DNA from: Streptomyces hiroshimensis
Lineage (GTDB): Bacteria; Actinomycetota; Actinomycetes; Streptomycetales; Streptomycetaceae
Length of the DNA: 64,000 nt
NCBI RefSeq assembly: GCF_014650335.1
Contig: NZ_BMUT01000008.1
Coordinates: forward strand, 169,170-233,169
Reading direction: 5' to 3'
Shown: piece by piece, positions 17,462 to 26,035 of the stretch
How the letters are laid out: each line of letters begins with the position of its first letter
Numbering within the stretch: the stretch's first letter is position 1
Translations under genes and position numbers: made by a program
Notes under the pieces: model-generated
The model's input: only the letters and a program-made list of their open reading frames with translations
Told to the model about the DNA's origin: nothing
The model's database searches: none

Positions 17462-18295
17462 TCAGTTGAGCATCGCCCGGGCCGCCCGGGCCTGCCGGCG
17501 CACCGTCTCTGCGACCGTCGGCTCCAGGGCGTCGATGACCTGCGCGTACTCCTCCATCGCGTGCGCGCCCGCCACGAAGTCGCCGCGCTCCACGAGCAGC
17601 TCCGCGCGCTCGTAGCGCAGCCTGGCCGGGTGGCTGGGCAGCAGCAGGGACAGCTCGACGGCCCACAGCTGGACGTCGCTGCGCTCGGGGCGGGCCGCGG
17701 CCCAGGCGCGGATGTTGTTCAGCACGCGCAGCACGATCTCCGCCGGCTCCGCGGGGGAGAACATCGCGGGCGCGATCGGGGTGCCCGTCGCCCCCGCGAC
17801 CAGCAGGCCCGCCTCCTCCTCGGACAGGATCCGGCCGCCGTCGAAGGGGTCGGCCAGCACGTGCCCGCCGAGGGGCTCGCCGAAGCCGACGACGAAGTGA
17901 CCCGGCAGCGCCACCCCGTACACCGGCGCCCCGGCCCGCCGCGCGACCTCCATCCACACCACGGACAGCAGGATCGGCAGCCCGCGCCGCCGCCGGAGCA
18001 CCTCGGTCAGCAGGGAGGACTCCAGGCGCCGGTAGTCGGCCGGGGAGCCGTGGAAGCCGCACCGCTCGCCGAGGAGCTCCGCGAGCGCCTCCGCCCACCG
18101 GCGCGGGGCGGCCGGCCGGCCCAGCGCGGGCAGCAGCCCGGCGAGCCGGTCCAGCTCTATCTGCGCGGCGTCGATCGCTTCCTCGCCCGGCTCCGGGTCG
18201 GCCTCGGCGGCGATCAGCAGGCACAGCAGCGCGAGGTCGGGCCGCGTCTCGCGCGCCGCCTCCGCGAACCGCTGCCGTCCGGTGGTGTCGTTCAT
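17462..18295 (-). CDS. SirB1/transglutaminase-like domain protein
   Basis: A 277-residue protein of the SirB1 family (transglutaminase-like core plus TPR-like C-terminus). Recognisable blocks are LLTEVLRRRRGLPILLSVVW, GVALPGHFVVGF and DPFDGGRILSEEE. The family usually lacks the full transglutaminase triad and its biochemical role is unsettled. ATG 18295 has GGAGG at a suitable distance, which decides the start over upstream codons. Converges with the response regulator gene. Confidence 0.88.
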   Translation of the reverse strand: MNDTTGRQRFAEAARETRPDLALLCLLIAAEADPEPGEEAIDAAQIELDRLAGLLPALGRPAAPRRWAEALAELLGERCGFHGSPADYRRLESSLLTEVLRRRRGLPILLSVVWMEVARRAGAPVYGVALPGHFVVGFGEPLGGHVLADPFDGGRILSEEEAGLLVAGATGTPIAPAMFSPAEPAEIVLRVLNNIRAWAAARPERSDVQLWAVELSLLLPSHPARLRYERAELLVERGDFVAGAHAMEEYAQVIDALEPTVAETVRRQARAARAMLN

Positions 18296-18396
18296 GGTGC
18301 CTCCGCCTCCGCCTTCCATGGTGCGCGCCGGTTGCGCTGACCGTGCATTCCGCCGGACTCCCGCCACGGCGGCCGGACGCCGTCGCGGCGGGAGTC

Positions 18397-18448
18397 AGAG
18401 GCCAGGCCTCTCTACCGTGTGCCTTGCCGCTCTACCGTGTGCCTTGCC
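18397..18448 (-). repeat. Duplicated 18-bp box and a 15-bp palindrome upstream of the SirB1-like gene
   Basis: TCTACCGTGTGCCTTGCC occurs exactly twice (18411-18428 and 18431-18448, period 20). On the minus strand each copy holds a TAGAG sequence that could be a -10 element, and TTGCCC precedes the distal one by 18 nt. AGAGGCCAGGCCTCT (18397-18411) is a perfect palindrome beside them. An imperfect hairpin at about 18354-18396 resembles the right arm of the REP-like family. Confidence 0.6.
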
Positions 18449-18460
18449 CGCCGGGCAAGG
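18442..18460 (-). terminator. Hairpin downstream of the GNAT gene
   Basis: CCTTGCCC and GGGCAAGG form an 8-bp perfect stem with a 3-nt loop, 20 bp after the GNAT stop on the minus strand. Confidence 0.5.
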
Positions 18461-18480
18461 AAAGCCCGCCGGGACGGATG

Positions 18481-19497
18481 CTAGGGGCGGCCCGCACAGC
18501 GGTAGTGGTACGCGTGGTGCGTGGTGAAGCCCAGCTCGTCATAGAGGGCTGCGGCGGCCCCGTTGTCCGTCTCCACCTGCAGGTACGCCGCCGAGGCCCC
18601 CTCGCTCAGCGCCTGCTCCGCGAGGCGGGCCATGACCTGCGTGGCCAGCCCCCGCCTGCGGTGCTCCGGGCTGACGGCCACCGCCGAGAAGCCCGCCCAC
18701 CGGCCGTCCACCACGCACCGCCCGACGGCCACCGGGCCCTCGCCCGGCGCGCCGGGCACCGTCGCGAACCACACCGAGGGCCCGCCGCCCAGCACGGCCA
18801 GGGCGTCCCCGGTCTCCCCGCCCGTACGCCCGTAGGCGCGCAGCCACGCCTCGTCGGGGGTGCGTGAGAGCCGCACGTGCTCCGTAGGGGCCTCCGTGTC
18901 GGCCATCGGCGCCAGCGCCGCCGTCCGCATGAGGGCGTGGCGCTCCGCCGTCCAGCCGCGCCCGGCCAGCTCCGCGTCCAGCAGGGCGTCCTGCTCCGGG
19001 TCACCGGTCGTGACCTGGATCGCCGCAGGCAGGGAGCGCTCGGCGTACCAGGCGGTCACCCGGTCCACGGCCTCCGGCAGCGGCAGCCCGCAAGCGCCGA
19101 GCGGCAGGACCGAGTTGGCGCGGGCGGTGAAGCCGCCCGCCGCGCGCAGCGTCCAGGCGCCGAGCCGCGCGGTCTCCCGGGCCGGCCAGCCGCGGGCCGC
19201 GACCTCCTGGAGCTCGCGCACGGTCGCCGCGGGGCCGCGCCGGCGCGGTGGCGGGCCGGGGACGACCTTGCCCGCCACCAGCGAGGCCTCGTCGAAGGTG
19301 ACAATCTCTCCGGTCCGCCGTGTGATCCGCAGCACTCCGCCCTCCCAGGAGGTGAGGGTGCCCACGGTGTCCGTGAACCGCTCGGCAGATCCCCCCGGAG
19401 ACCCTCCGGAAGGGTTCAGACGGCGTACGGATACCCTTTTTCCCACATCAGCGGTACTGATCCTGATTTCCAGCCGTCCGCCCGTGGTGAATTCCAC
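18481..19497 (-). CDS. GNAT family N-acetyltransferase with an N-terminal accessory domain
   Basis: A 338-residue protein. The C-terminal GNAT domain has the acetyl-CoA binding loop SPEHRRRGLATQVM and the downstream block ASAAYLQVETDNGAAAALYDELGF. Residues 1-90 look like a small beta-barrel (RVSVRRL, VGTLTSWEGGVLRITRRTGEIVTF). The GTG at 19495-19497 has GAGGAG upstream. It is divergent from fdxA, with about 115 bp between the starts. The acetyl acceptor is unknown. Confidence 0.9.
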   Translation of the reverse strand: MEFTTGGRLEIRISTADVGKRVSVRRLNPSGGSPGGSAERFTDTVGTLTSWEGGVLRITRRTGEIVTFDEASLVAGKVVPGPPPRRRGPAATVRELQEVAARGWPARETARLGAWTLRAAGGFTARANSVLPLGACGLPLPEAVDRVTAWYAERSLPAAIQVTTGDPEQDALLDAELAGRGWTAERHALMRTAALAPMADTEAPTEHVRLSRTPDEAWLRAYGRTGGETGDALAVLGGGPSVWFATVPGAPGEGPVAVGRCVVDGRWAGFSAVAVSPEHRRRGLATQVMARLAEQALSEGASAAYLQVETDNGAAAALYDELGFTTHHAYHYRCAGRP

Positions 19498-19611
19498 AGC
19501 TCTCCTCGCCCCTCTTGTTCGTCAAGTGCCCGGGAACGGAGATACTAGGTGTGGGCATCGACGACGCCGCGCTCCCGCGCGAGATGAGCCCTACCGAGGA
19601 GGAACGACAGC

Positions 19612-19941
19612 GTGACTTACGTCATCGCGCAGCCTTGTGTCGACGTGAAGGACAAGGCGTGCATCGAGGAGTGCCCCGTCGACTGCATCTACGAGGGTTC
19701 CCGGTCCTTGTACATCCACCCGGACGAATGTGTCGACTGTGGTGCCTGTGAGCCGGTCTGCCCCGTCGAGGCGATCTTCTACGAGGATGACACTCCCGAG
19801 GAGTGGAAGGACTACTACAAGGCGAACGTCGAGTTCTTCGACGAGCTCGGTTCGCCCGGTGGCGCCTCGAAGCTCGGCCTGATCGAGCGCGACCACCCCT
19901 TCATCGCCGCGCTGCCCGCGGACATCAACCCGGAGCACTGA
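19612..19941 (+). CDS. fdxA: Seven-iron ferredoxin
   Basis: A 109-residue cytoplasmic electron carrier. Cysteines at 9, 17, 21, 25 and 40, 43, 46, 50 match the [3Fe-4S][4Fe-4S] ferredoxins: CX7CX3CX3C then CX2CX2CX3CP. The acidic C-terminal tail is typical of actinobacterial FdxA/FdxC. GTG start with a strong GAGGAGGAA site. A dapC-type aminotransferase follows 90 bp later; the ferredoxin-aminotransferase pairing is also found in M. tuberculosis (Rv1177-Rv1178). Confidence 0.96.
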   Translation: MTYVIAQPCVDVKDKACIEECPVDCIYEGSRSLYIHPDECVDCGACEPVCPVEAIFYEDDTPEEWKDYYKANVEFFDELGSPGGASKLGLIERDHPFIAALPADINPEH

Positions 19942-20030
19942 CCCGAGCGGCCACCCCGGCCCCGTACGGCCGCCGCCGTGCGGGGCCGCGGCGTATCGCC
20001 GGTCACCCCCAGAGCAAGAGAGCGAACACC

Positions 20031-21128
20031 GTGAGCGCAGTCTCCTCCCGCCTCCCCGTCTTCCCCTGGGACCGGCTCGCCCCTTACAAGGCGAAAGCTG
20101 CAGCCCACCCCGGCGGAATAGTGGACCTCTCGGTCGGCACGCCCGTCGACCCGGTGCCCGCCCTGATCCAGCGGGCGCTCACCGACGCCGCCGACAGCCC
20201 CGGCTATCCCACGGTGTGGGGCACGCCCGCGCTGCGCGACGCACTGACCGGCTGGGCGGAGCGCCGGCTGGGCGCCCGGGACCTGGCGCACACCAACGTG
20301 CTGCCGATCGTCGGCTCCAAGGAGCTGGTGGCCTGGCTGCCGACGCAGCTCGGCCTCGGCGCGGGCGACAAGGTCGCCTACCCCCGCCTGGCCTACCCGA
20401 CCTACGAGGTCGGCGCGCGCCTCGCGGGCGCCGAGCCCGTCGTCTACGACGACCCCACGGAGCTCGACCCCACGGGCCTCAAGCTGCTCTGGCTCAACTC
20501 CCCGTCCAACCCCACCGGCCGCGTGCTCTCCGCCGACGAGATGCGCCGCACCGTCGCATGGGCCCGCGAGCACGGCGTGCTGCTCTTCAGCGACGAGTGC
20601 TACGTGGAGCTGGGCTGGGAGGCCGATCCGGTCTCCGTCCTGCACCCGGACGTCTGCGGCGGTTCGTACGAGGGCATCGTCGCGGTGCACTCGCTCTCCA
20701 AGCGCTCGAACCTGGCGGGCTACCGCGCGGCCTTCCTCGCGGGCGACCCCGCCGTCCTCGGTGAGCTCCTGCAGATCCGCAAGCACGGCGGGATGATGGT
20801 CTCCGCCCCGGTCCAGGCCGCCACGGTCGCGGCCCTGGGCGACACCGCGCACGTGACCGAGCAGCGGGCGCGCTACGCCCGCCGGCGCGACGCCCTGCGG
20901 GCCGCCTTCGAGGCCGCGGGCTTCCGCATCGAGCACAGCGAGGCCTCGCTCTACCTGTGGGCCACGCGCGACGAGCCCTGCTGGGACACCGTCGCCGCCC
21001 TGGCCGAGCTCGGCATCCTGGTGGCGCCCGGCGTCTTCTACGGGGAGGCCGGGGAGCAGTTCGTGCGGATCGCCTTCACCGCGACCGACGAGCGGGTGGA
21101 GGCGGCGGTCCGCCGCCTGGCGCAGTAG
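20031..21128 (+). CDS. dapC: Succinyldiaminopimelate transaminase
   Basis: A 365-residue class I/II aminotransferase. It converts N-succinyl-2-amino-6-ketopimelate to N-succinyl-LL-diaminopimelate in the lysine/cell-wall pathway. The PLP Lys lies in HSLSKRSNLAGYR. The NSPSNPTGR block and the C-terminal Arg block (FVRIAF) are present. GTG 20031 starts the family N-terminus SSRLPVFPWDRL. The dapE gene lies 2 kb downstream, which supports the pathway call over a generic aminotransferase. A strong hairpin follows the stop. Confidence 0.92.
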   Translation: MSAVSSRLPVFPWDRLAPYKAKAAAHPGGIVDLSVGTPVDPVPALIQRALTDAADSPGYPTVWGTPALRDALTGWAERRLGARDLAHTNVLPIVGSKELVAWLPTQLGLGAGDKVAYPRLAYPTYEVGARLAGAEPVVYDDPTELDPTGLKLLWLNSPSNPTGRVLSADEMRRTVAWAREHGVLLFSDECYVELGWEADPVSVLHPDVCGGSYEGIVAVHSLSKRSNLAGYRAAFLAGDPAVLGELLQIRKHGGMMVSAPVQAATVAALGDTAHVTEQRARYARRRDALRAAFEAAGFRIEHSEASLYLWATRDEPCWDTVAALAELGILVAPGVFYGEAGEQFVRIAFTATDERVEAAVRRLAQ

Positions 21129-21148
21129 CCGCCCGCGGAGATGAGCAT

Positions 21149-21187
21149 GCGAGAGGGCCCGGGAGAAGATCTCCCGGGCCCTCTCGC
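21149..21187. terminator. Bidirectional terminator between dapC and the secreted-protein gene
   Basis: An 18-bp perfect stem (GCGAGAGGGCCCGGGAGA and its complement) with a 3-nt loop lies 20 bp after the dapC stop and 20 bp after the stop of the convergent gene. Confidence 0.88.
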
Positions 21188-21207
21188 GTACGCGTGCGTG
21201 CGCTGTG

Positions 21208-21621
21208 TCAGCCGCCGATCGGGAGCCCGCCGCCACCGAGGGGCAGGCCCTGGGCGTTCAGGCCGCCGGCGGCCTTGGTGGCCTGGCCCGCGAGCCCGGA
21301 GGTGGCGCCCGCGGCCTCGCCGGCGACCTTCTGGACGGCGGGGGTGGCGGTCTTGGCGGCCTTGCCGGTGGCGTCGGCCGCACCCGGCACGGTGGTCTTG
21401 ATGGCGCTGGTGCCGACGCCCGTCACGGTGTCCCCGGCCTTGTGGGCCGCCGAGTCGACGTTGGTGCCGAGGTTCGCGCCGTCCACCGCGGTCAGGCCGC
21501 TCGTCAGATCGGGGGCCTGCGGCGCGGCGCTCGCCGCTCCGGCCGCGCCGATGACGGGTGCCGCACCGGCGGCTACCAGCAGGGCGGCCCGGGCGATCCG
21601 ACGCGTCAGGGGGAGGGACAT
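21208..21621 (-). CDS. Small secreted Ala/Gly-rich protein
   Basis: A 137-residue protein with a Sec signal peptide (RR in the n-region, hydrophobic core to about residue 27, cleavage near GAASAAP). The mature part is low in complexity and rich in Ala, Gly and Thr, ending LPLGGGGLPIGG. Four bases of AAGGAG lie just before the ATG. The upstream region holds TTGCCC-16 nt-GATAAT (minus strand, about 21745-21772), a good promoter match, and a small palindrome AATGCGTCGCATT. Function unknown; it may be a cell-surface protein. Confidence 0.82.
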   Translation of the reverse strand: MSLPLTRRIARAALLVAAGAAPVIGAAGAASAAPQAPDLTSGLTAVDGANLGTNVDSAAHKAGDTVTGVGTSAIKTTVPGAADATGKAAKTATPAVQKVAGEAAGATSGLAGQATKAAGGLNAQGLPLGGGGLPIGG

Positions 21622-21908
21622 GATGCTCCTTTGGCGGAGTTGAGGACGTTGGCTGTCCGGCGAGCGGACGCAGTGACTACCGCGTGAATGCGTCGAAGGT
21701 TGCGGTGCGCCACGGTAAAGAGTTGGTAATGCGTCGCATTATCTGCCCCCCTAAAAGCGGGGCAAAACGGGCGCGTGGTATGCAGGTCGGGAAGGCTGAC
21801 AAGCCTTTAGTCACAAGGAATTCCCGGGAAAGCCCGACGCCTGGGGCGGGCGGTGCCCATTAAGCGCGCGGGGCTGTTGTGCCTACCTCCGGCGGGGGGA
21901 CGGTCGCA

Positions 21909-22889
21909 CTACTGAGCGGTCAAGATCCGTACCTCGGCCGCGGCGTTCTCCGGGGAATTCCCGGACCCCGCGGCGCCCTCGCCGCCCTTGCCGTCCTTGC
22001 GCCAGCCGTCCCGCGAATCCGCCGCCGTCCACACCCGGCCGCCGAAGGAGACCCGCTCGATCCGCAGCTCGGTCGCATGGGCCACCGCCCACGAGGCCAG
22101 CTGCCAGCCGCGCCGCTCCCGGCCGCCCACGGCCGGCTCGCCCGGCCCGGGCGCCTTCTCCGGCACCGGCACCACCAGCGTCCGCGCGGCGGCACCCCCC
22201 GCCGCGCCCGTACCGCCGCTCCCCGGGCTCGCCAGGGTGCCGGGCGCCGGGACCGCCGCCGCGCCGAACTCCCGGCGCAGCTTGGCCCGTACCGCCGCGG
22301 CGTCCCCCTTCTTGCCGTCGCTCGGGCTCGTCGTGCAGCTGAAGGCCGCCTCCACCCGGCCCGTGAGCGCGGACGACAGCAGCGAGGCGTCCGGCTCGTG
22401 CTTGGCGTACGCCTGCGGGAAGCCGCTGCGCTGCACCTTCTGCGCGGCCACCGTCAGCGGCAGCCGCGAATAGCCCGGCACCTCCACCAGGTGGTCGTAG
22501 AACTTCCCCGCCGCGTACACGGGATCGGTGATCTGCTGCGCGGAGCCCCAGCCCTGCGTGGGGCGCTGCTGGAACAGCCCCAGCGAGTCCCGGTCGCCGT
22601 GGTGGATGTTGCGCAGCCCCGACTCCTGCATGGCCGTGGCCAGAGCGATCGTCACCGCCCGCTCCGGAAGCCCGCGCTCGGACCCCACGGCCGAGATCGT
22701 CGCCGCGTTCACCGCCTGCTCGGGCGCGAGGGAGTACGAGGCGCCGTCGGCCGCCACGGTGCAGCGCGGCGCTCCCGGGCCGCCCGTCACCAGCTGGGCG
22801 ATCCCGTAGCCGATCAGCGCCAGCAGCACGGCGCAGGCGGCCACGATGCGCAACAGGCGGCCACGTCGGGTGACGAAGATCCGGGACAT
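21909..22889 (-). CDS. Membrane-anchored lysozyme-fold (transglycosylase-like) protein
   Basis: A 326-residue protein with one N-terminal transmembrane helix (about residues 14-34) and an external domain. The block ALATAMQESGLRNIHHGDRDSLGLFQQRP resembles SLT lysozyme-like folds, with the Glu of QESG as the candidate acid. A Pro/Gly/Ala linker follows, then a second small domain. Homologues are often mislabelled heavy-metal transporters in databases, from my memory; nothing here supports that. The ATG at 22887-22889 has TAACGT 7 nt upstream and no Shine-Dalgarno, so it is probably leaderless. Divergent from dapE. Confidence 0.85.
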   Translation of the reverse strand: MSRIFVTRRGRLLRIVAACAVLLALIGYGIAQLVTGGPGAPRCTVAADGASYSLAPEQAVNAATISAVGSERGLPERAVTIALATAMQESGLRNIHHGDRDSLGLFQQRPTQGWGSAQQITDPVYAAGKFYDHLVEVPGYSRLPLTVAAQKVQRSGFPQAYAKHEPDASLLSSALTGRVEAAFSCTTSPSDGKKGDAAAVRAKLRREFGAAAVPAPGTLASPGSGGTGAAGGAAARTLVVPVPEKAPGPGEPAVGGRERRGWQLASWAVAHATELRIERVSFGGRVWTAADSRDGWRKDGKGGEGAAGSGNSPENAAAEVRILTAQ

Positions 22890-22896
22890 GCGGCCC

Positions 22897-22972
22897 ACGT
22901 TACTGGAGAGGACAGGAGACGGCCCGGGGCCGCCCACCGGCCCGGCCGCGCCCGTACCGCCCGGGCTAGAGT
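22897..22972. promoter_or_regulatory. Divergent leaderless promoters of dapE and the lysozyme-fold gene
   Basis: TAACGT (22897-22902, minus strand) and TAGAGT (22967-22972, plus strand) each end 7 nt before a start codon. About 90 bp separates the two starts. Both products act on the cell wall or its precursors, so joint control is plausible. Confidence 0.55.
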
Positions 22973-22979
22973 CGCACGC

Positions 22980-24059
22980 ATGGATGACGCCGCACTCGAC
23001 CTGTCCCTCGACGCCGCCGCCCTCACCGCCCAGCTCGTCGACGTCCCCTCCGAGAGCGGGGGCGAGAAGACGCTGGCCGACGCCGTCGAAAACGCCCTGC
23101 GCGCGCTGCCGCACCTGACGGTGGACCGCTACGGCAACAACGTCGTGGCCCGCACGAACCTGGGCCGCGCCGAGCGCGTCGTGCTCGCCGGCCACATCGA
23201 CACCGTCCCCATCGCCGGTAACGTCCCCTCCCGGCTGGACGAGGACGGCTTCCTGTGGGGCTGCGGCACCAGCGACATGAAGTCCGGCGTCGCGGTGCAG
23301 CTGCGCATCGCCGCCACCGTGCCCGAGCCCAACCGCGACCTGACCCTCGTCTTCTACGACAACGAGGAGGTCGCCTCCCACCTCAACGGCCTCGGCCGTA
23401 TCGCGGACGCCCACCCCGACTGGCTCGCGGCCGACTTCGCCGTCCTCCTGGAGCCCTCCGACGCCCAGGTCGAGGGCGGCTGCCAGGGCACCCTCCGGGT
23501 CCACCTGCACACCGCGGGGGAGCGGGCCCACTCCGCGCGCAGCTGGATGGGCAGCAACGCCATCCACGCGGCCGCGCCGATCCTGGCCAGGCTCGCGGCC
23601 TACGAGCCGCGCCGCCCCGTCATCGACGGCCTGGAGTACCACGAGGGCCTCAACGCCGTCCGCACCGAGGGCGGCGTCGCCGGCAACGTCATCCCCGACG
23701 CGTGCACCGTCACCGTCAACTACCGCTACGCACCCGACCGCAGCCCCGCGCAGGCCCTGGCGCACGTCCGCGAGGTCTTCGCGGACTGCGGCGTCGCCGA
23801 GCTCGTCGTGGACGACGAGTCGCCCGGCGCGCTGCCCGGGCTGTCCCACCCGGCCGCCGCCGCGTTCATCGAGGCCGTCGGCGGGACGCCCAAGCCCAAG
23901 TTCGGCTGGACCGACGTCTCCCGCTTCAGCGCGCTCGGCGTCCCCGCCGTCAACTACGGCCCCGGCGACCCCACGCTCGCCCACAAGCGGGACGAGCGCG
24001 TCCGGGCCTCGCTGATCAACGACTGCGAGGAGCGGCTGCGCACCTGGCTGACCGGCTGA
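22980..24059 (+). CDS. dapE: Succinyl-diaminopimelate desuccinylase
   Basis: A 359-residue M20-family di-zinc hydrolase that frees LL-diaminopimelate from its succinyl form. Metal and catalytic blocks are in order: AGHIDTVP (His, Asp), WGCGTSDMKSG (Asp), YDNEEV (catalytic Glu-Glu), EPSDAQVEGGCQG and, near the C-terminus, FGWTDVSRF...NYGPGD. The ATG at 22980 gives the family N-terminus DLSLDAAALTAQLVDVPSESG. It probably lacks a leader (TAGAGT 7 nt upstream). The nearby dapC gene belongs to the same pathway. Confidence 0.95.
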   Translation: MDDAALDLSLDAAALTAQLVDVPSESGGEKTLADAVENALRALPHLTVDRYGNNVVARTNLGRAERVVLAGHIDTVPIAGNVPSRLDEDGFLWGCGTSDMKSGVAVQLRIAATVPEPNRDLTLVFYDNEEVASHLNGLGRIADAHPDWLAADFAVLLEPSDAQVEGGCQGTLRVHLHTAGERAHSARSWMGSNAIHAAAPILARLAAYEPRRPVIDGLEYHEGLNAVRTEGGVAGNVIPDACTVTVNYRYAPDRSPAQALAHVREVFADCGVAELVVDDESPGALPGLSHPAAAAFIEAVGGTPKPKFGWTDVSRFSALGVPAVNYGPGDPTLAHKRDERVRASLINDCEERLRTWLTG

Positions 24060-24136
24060 CCTTCGCCGACCCTTCGGGACGCCGTGCCCGTGGGCCTACG
24101 CTGAACAGCAACGATCTGCAGCGGAGGGAGCACGGC

Positions 24137-24886
24137 ATGGCACATCCCGAAGGATCGCGCGCGCGGCGGGAGCAGCGCCGGGGGCCGGTGGTACGCCGGT
24201 ACGGCCAGATGCAGGCGGGCACCACGGACCAGCACCTGCTGGACACGAGAGGGGCCGCGGACTGGGTCCACGAGGACCCCTTCCGGGTGATGCGCATCCA
24301 GTCCGAGTTCGTCGAGGGCTTCGGGGCCCTCGCCGAACTCCCGCCCGCCATCAGCGTCTTCGGCTCCGCCCGTACGCCCCGGGACTCGCCGGAGTACGAG
24401 GCCGGCATCGCGATCGGGCGCGGCCTGGTCGAGTCGGGCTTCGCGGTCATCACGGGCGGCGGGCCCGGCGCGATGGAGGCCGCCAACAAGGGGGCGACGG
24501 AGGCGGGCGGCATCTCCGTTGGCCTCGGCATCGAACTGCCCTTCGAGCAGGGGCTCAACCAGTACGTCAACCTCGGCGTCGACTTCCGCTACTTCTTCGT
24601 GCGGAAGACGATGTTCGTGAAGTACGCGAGCGGATTCGTCGTCCTGCCCGGCGGACTCGGCACGCTCGACGAGCTGTTCGAGGCGCTCACCCTCGTCCAG
24701 ACGAAGAAGGTCACGCGCTTCCCGATCGTGCTCTTCGGCTCGGCCTACTGGAGCGGCCTGGTCGACTGGTTCCGGGACACGCTCATCGCCGGAGGCAAGG
24801 CCGGCCCGAACGACCTGCACCTCTTCCACGTCACGGACGACGTGGAGGAGACGGTGCGCCTGGTCACGAAGGAAGCGGGGATGTAG
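24137..24886 (+). CDS. LOG family protein (TIGR00730, Rossmann fold)
   Basis: A 249-residue protein of the lysine-decarboxylase-like/LOG family. The nucleotide-binding motif is ITGGGPGAMEAANKGA and the signature VLPGGLGTLDELFE. Family members cleave cytokinin or purine nucleoside monophosphates. The N-terminal 60 residues are an extension found in the actinobacterial type (Rv1205 is the syntenic homologue by memory). GGAGGGAG lies before the ATG. 77 bp separates it from dapE on the same strand. Confidence 0.92.
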   Translation: MAHPEGSRARREQRRGPVVRRYGQMQAGTTDQHLLDTRGAADWVHEDPFRVMRIQSEFVEGFGALAELPPAISVFGSARTPRDSPEYEAGIAIGRGLVESGFAVITGGGPGAMEAANKGATEAGGISVGLGIELPFEQGLNQYVNLGVDFRYFFVRKTMFVKYASGFVVLPGGLGTLDELFEALTLVQTKKVTRFPIVLFGSAYWSGLVDWFRDTLIAGGKAGPNDLHLFHVTDDVEETVRLVTKEAGM

Positions 24887-24894
24887 CCCCCCGC

Positions 24895-24969
24895 CTACGC
24901 GAGTCCTCGCCGGGCCACCGCAGGTGCGCGGTGGCCGGCGATGGACGCCACCATGTCCAGCACCTGCTT
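24895..24969 (-). pseudogene. Duplicated 3'-terminal fragment of folP2
   Basis: On the minus strand this encodes KQVLDMVASIAGHRAPAVAR followed by RGLA and a TAG stop. It matches the last 24 codons of the gene at 25073-25933 except for Ile to Val at one position, and lies exactly 178 bp further downstream. The copy has no start and no upstream coding match, so it is a remnant. Most differences are silent or outside the coding match, so it was probably under selection for a time or arose recently. Confidence 0.85.
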
Positions 24970-25072
24970 CGGCTGCGCCTCTTGACGCCCCCCTCGCGAG
25001 GCTCGGCGCCGGGGGCGCCTCACCGGCTTCGGGTGGCTGCGCCGGACTCCGTCCGTCGGTGGTGGGCTGCCG

Positions 25073-25933
25073 TCAGGCGAGTCCGCGACGGGCGACGGCC
25101 GGGGCGCGGTGGCCGGCGATGGACGCCACCATGTCCAGGATCTGCTTGGTCTCCGCCACCTCGTGCACGCGGTAGACCTGTGCGCCCAGCCACGCCGAGA
25201 CGGCCGTCGTCGCGAGCGTGCCCAGGACGCGCTCCTTGACCGGCTTGTCGAGCGTCTCGCCGACGAAGTCCTTGTTCGACAGCGAGACCAGCACCGGCCA
25301 GCCCGTGTCCGCCATCTCGCCCAGCCGCCGGGTCGCCTCCAGCGAGTGCCGGGTGTTCTTCCCGAAGTCGTGCCCGGGGTCGATCATGATGCCGTCGCGC
25401 CGGACGCCCAGCGCCACCGCGCGCTCGGCCAGCCCCAGCGTGACCCGCAGGATGTCCGCCATCACGTCCTCGTACTCCACCCGGTGCGGGCGCGTGCGCG
25501 GCTCCGCGCCGCCCGCGTGCGTGCACACCAGGCCCACGCCGTAACGGGCCGCGACCTCGGCCAGCTTGGGATCGACGCCGCCCCACGCGTCGTTGAGGAG
25601 GTCGGCGCCGGCCTCGCACACCGCCTCGCCCACGTCGTGCCGCCAGGTGTCGACGCTGATCACCACGTCCGGGTGGCGCCTGCGGACCTCGGCCACGAAG
25701 CCGACCGTCCGCCGGGCCTCCTCCTCGGCGGTCACCTCCTCGCCGGGGCCGGCCTTCACCCCGCCGATGTCGATGATGGCGGCGCCCTCCGCGACGGCCT
25801 GCTCCACCCTGGCCAGGGCGGGCTCGTCGCTGAACGTCGCACCCTGGTCGTAGAAGGAGTCCGGCGTCCGGTTGACGATCGCCATGATCACCGGCTCGTG
25901 CGCATCGAACTCGCGTCGTCCCAGCCGCAGCAT
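25073..25933 (-). CDS. folP2: FolP2-type dihydropteroate synthase homologue (probably not a true DHPS)
   Basis: A 286-residue TIM-barrel protein of the pterin-binding family. The N-terminal loop reads IMAIVNRTPDSFYDQGATF where true DHPS has NVTPDSFSDGG. The Asp/Asn pterin residues are kept in SVDTWR and LLNDAWGG, and SNKDFVGE stands where DHPS has the substrate-binding SRK loop. These changes match M. tuberculosis/M. leprae FolP2 (Rv1207), reported to lack DHPS activity. The likely role is therefore unknown rather than folate synthesis. The ATG at 25931-25933 is used. The 3' end is duplicated downstream. Confidence 0.9.
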   Translation of the reverse strand: MLRLGRREFDAHEPVIMAIVNRTPDSFYDQGATFSDEPALARVEQAVAEGAAIIDIGGVKAGPGEEVTAEEEARRTVGFVAEVRRRHPDVVISVDTWRHDVGEAVCEAGADLLNDAWGGVDPKLAEVAARYGVGLVCTHAGGAEPRTRPHRVEYEDVMADILRVTLGLAERAVALGVRRDGIMIDPGHDFGKNTRHSLEATRRLGEMADTGWPVLVSLSNKDFVGETLDKPVKERVLGTLATTAVSAWLGAQVYRVHEVAETKQILDMVASIAGHRAPAVARRGLA

Positions 25934-26035
25934 GTCCCTACTCCCTCTCGGTGGTCCGCAGCGACCTTAACTGTCAGTGCGGCATGGCACGATCGGGGTG
26001 GACGGAATCGCAGTCCGTGTTCCTGGGAGATGGTC

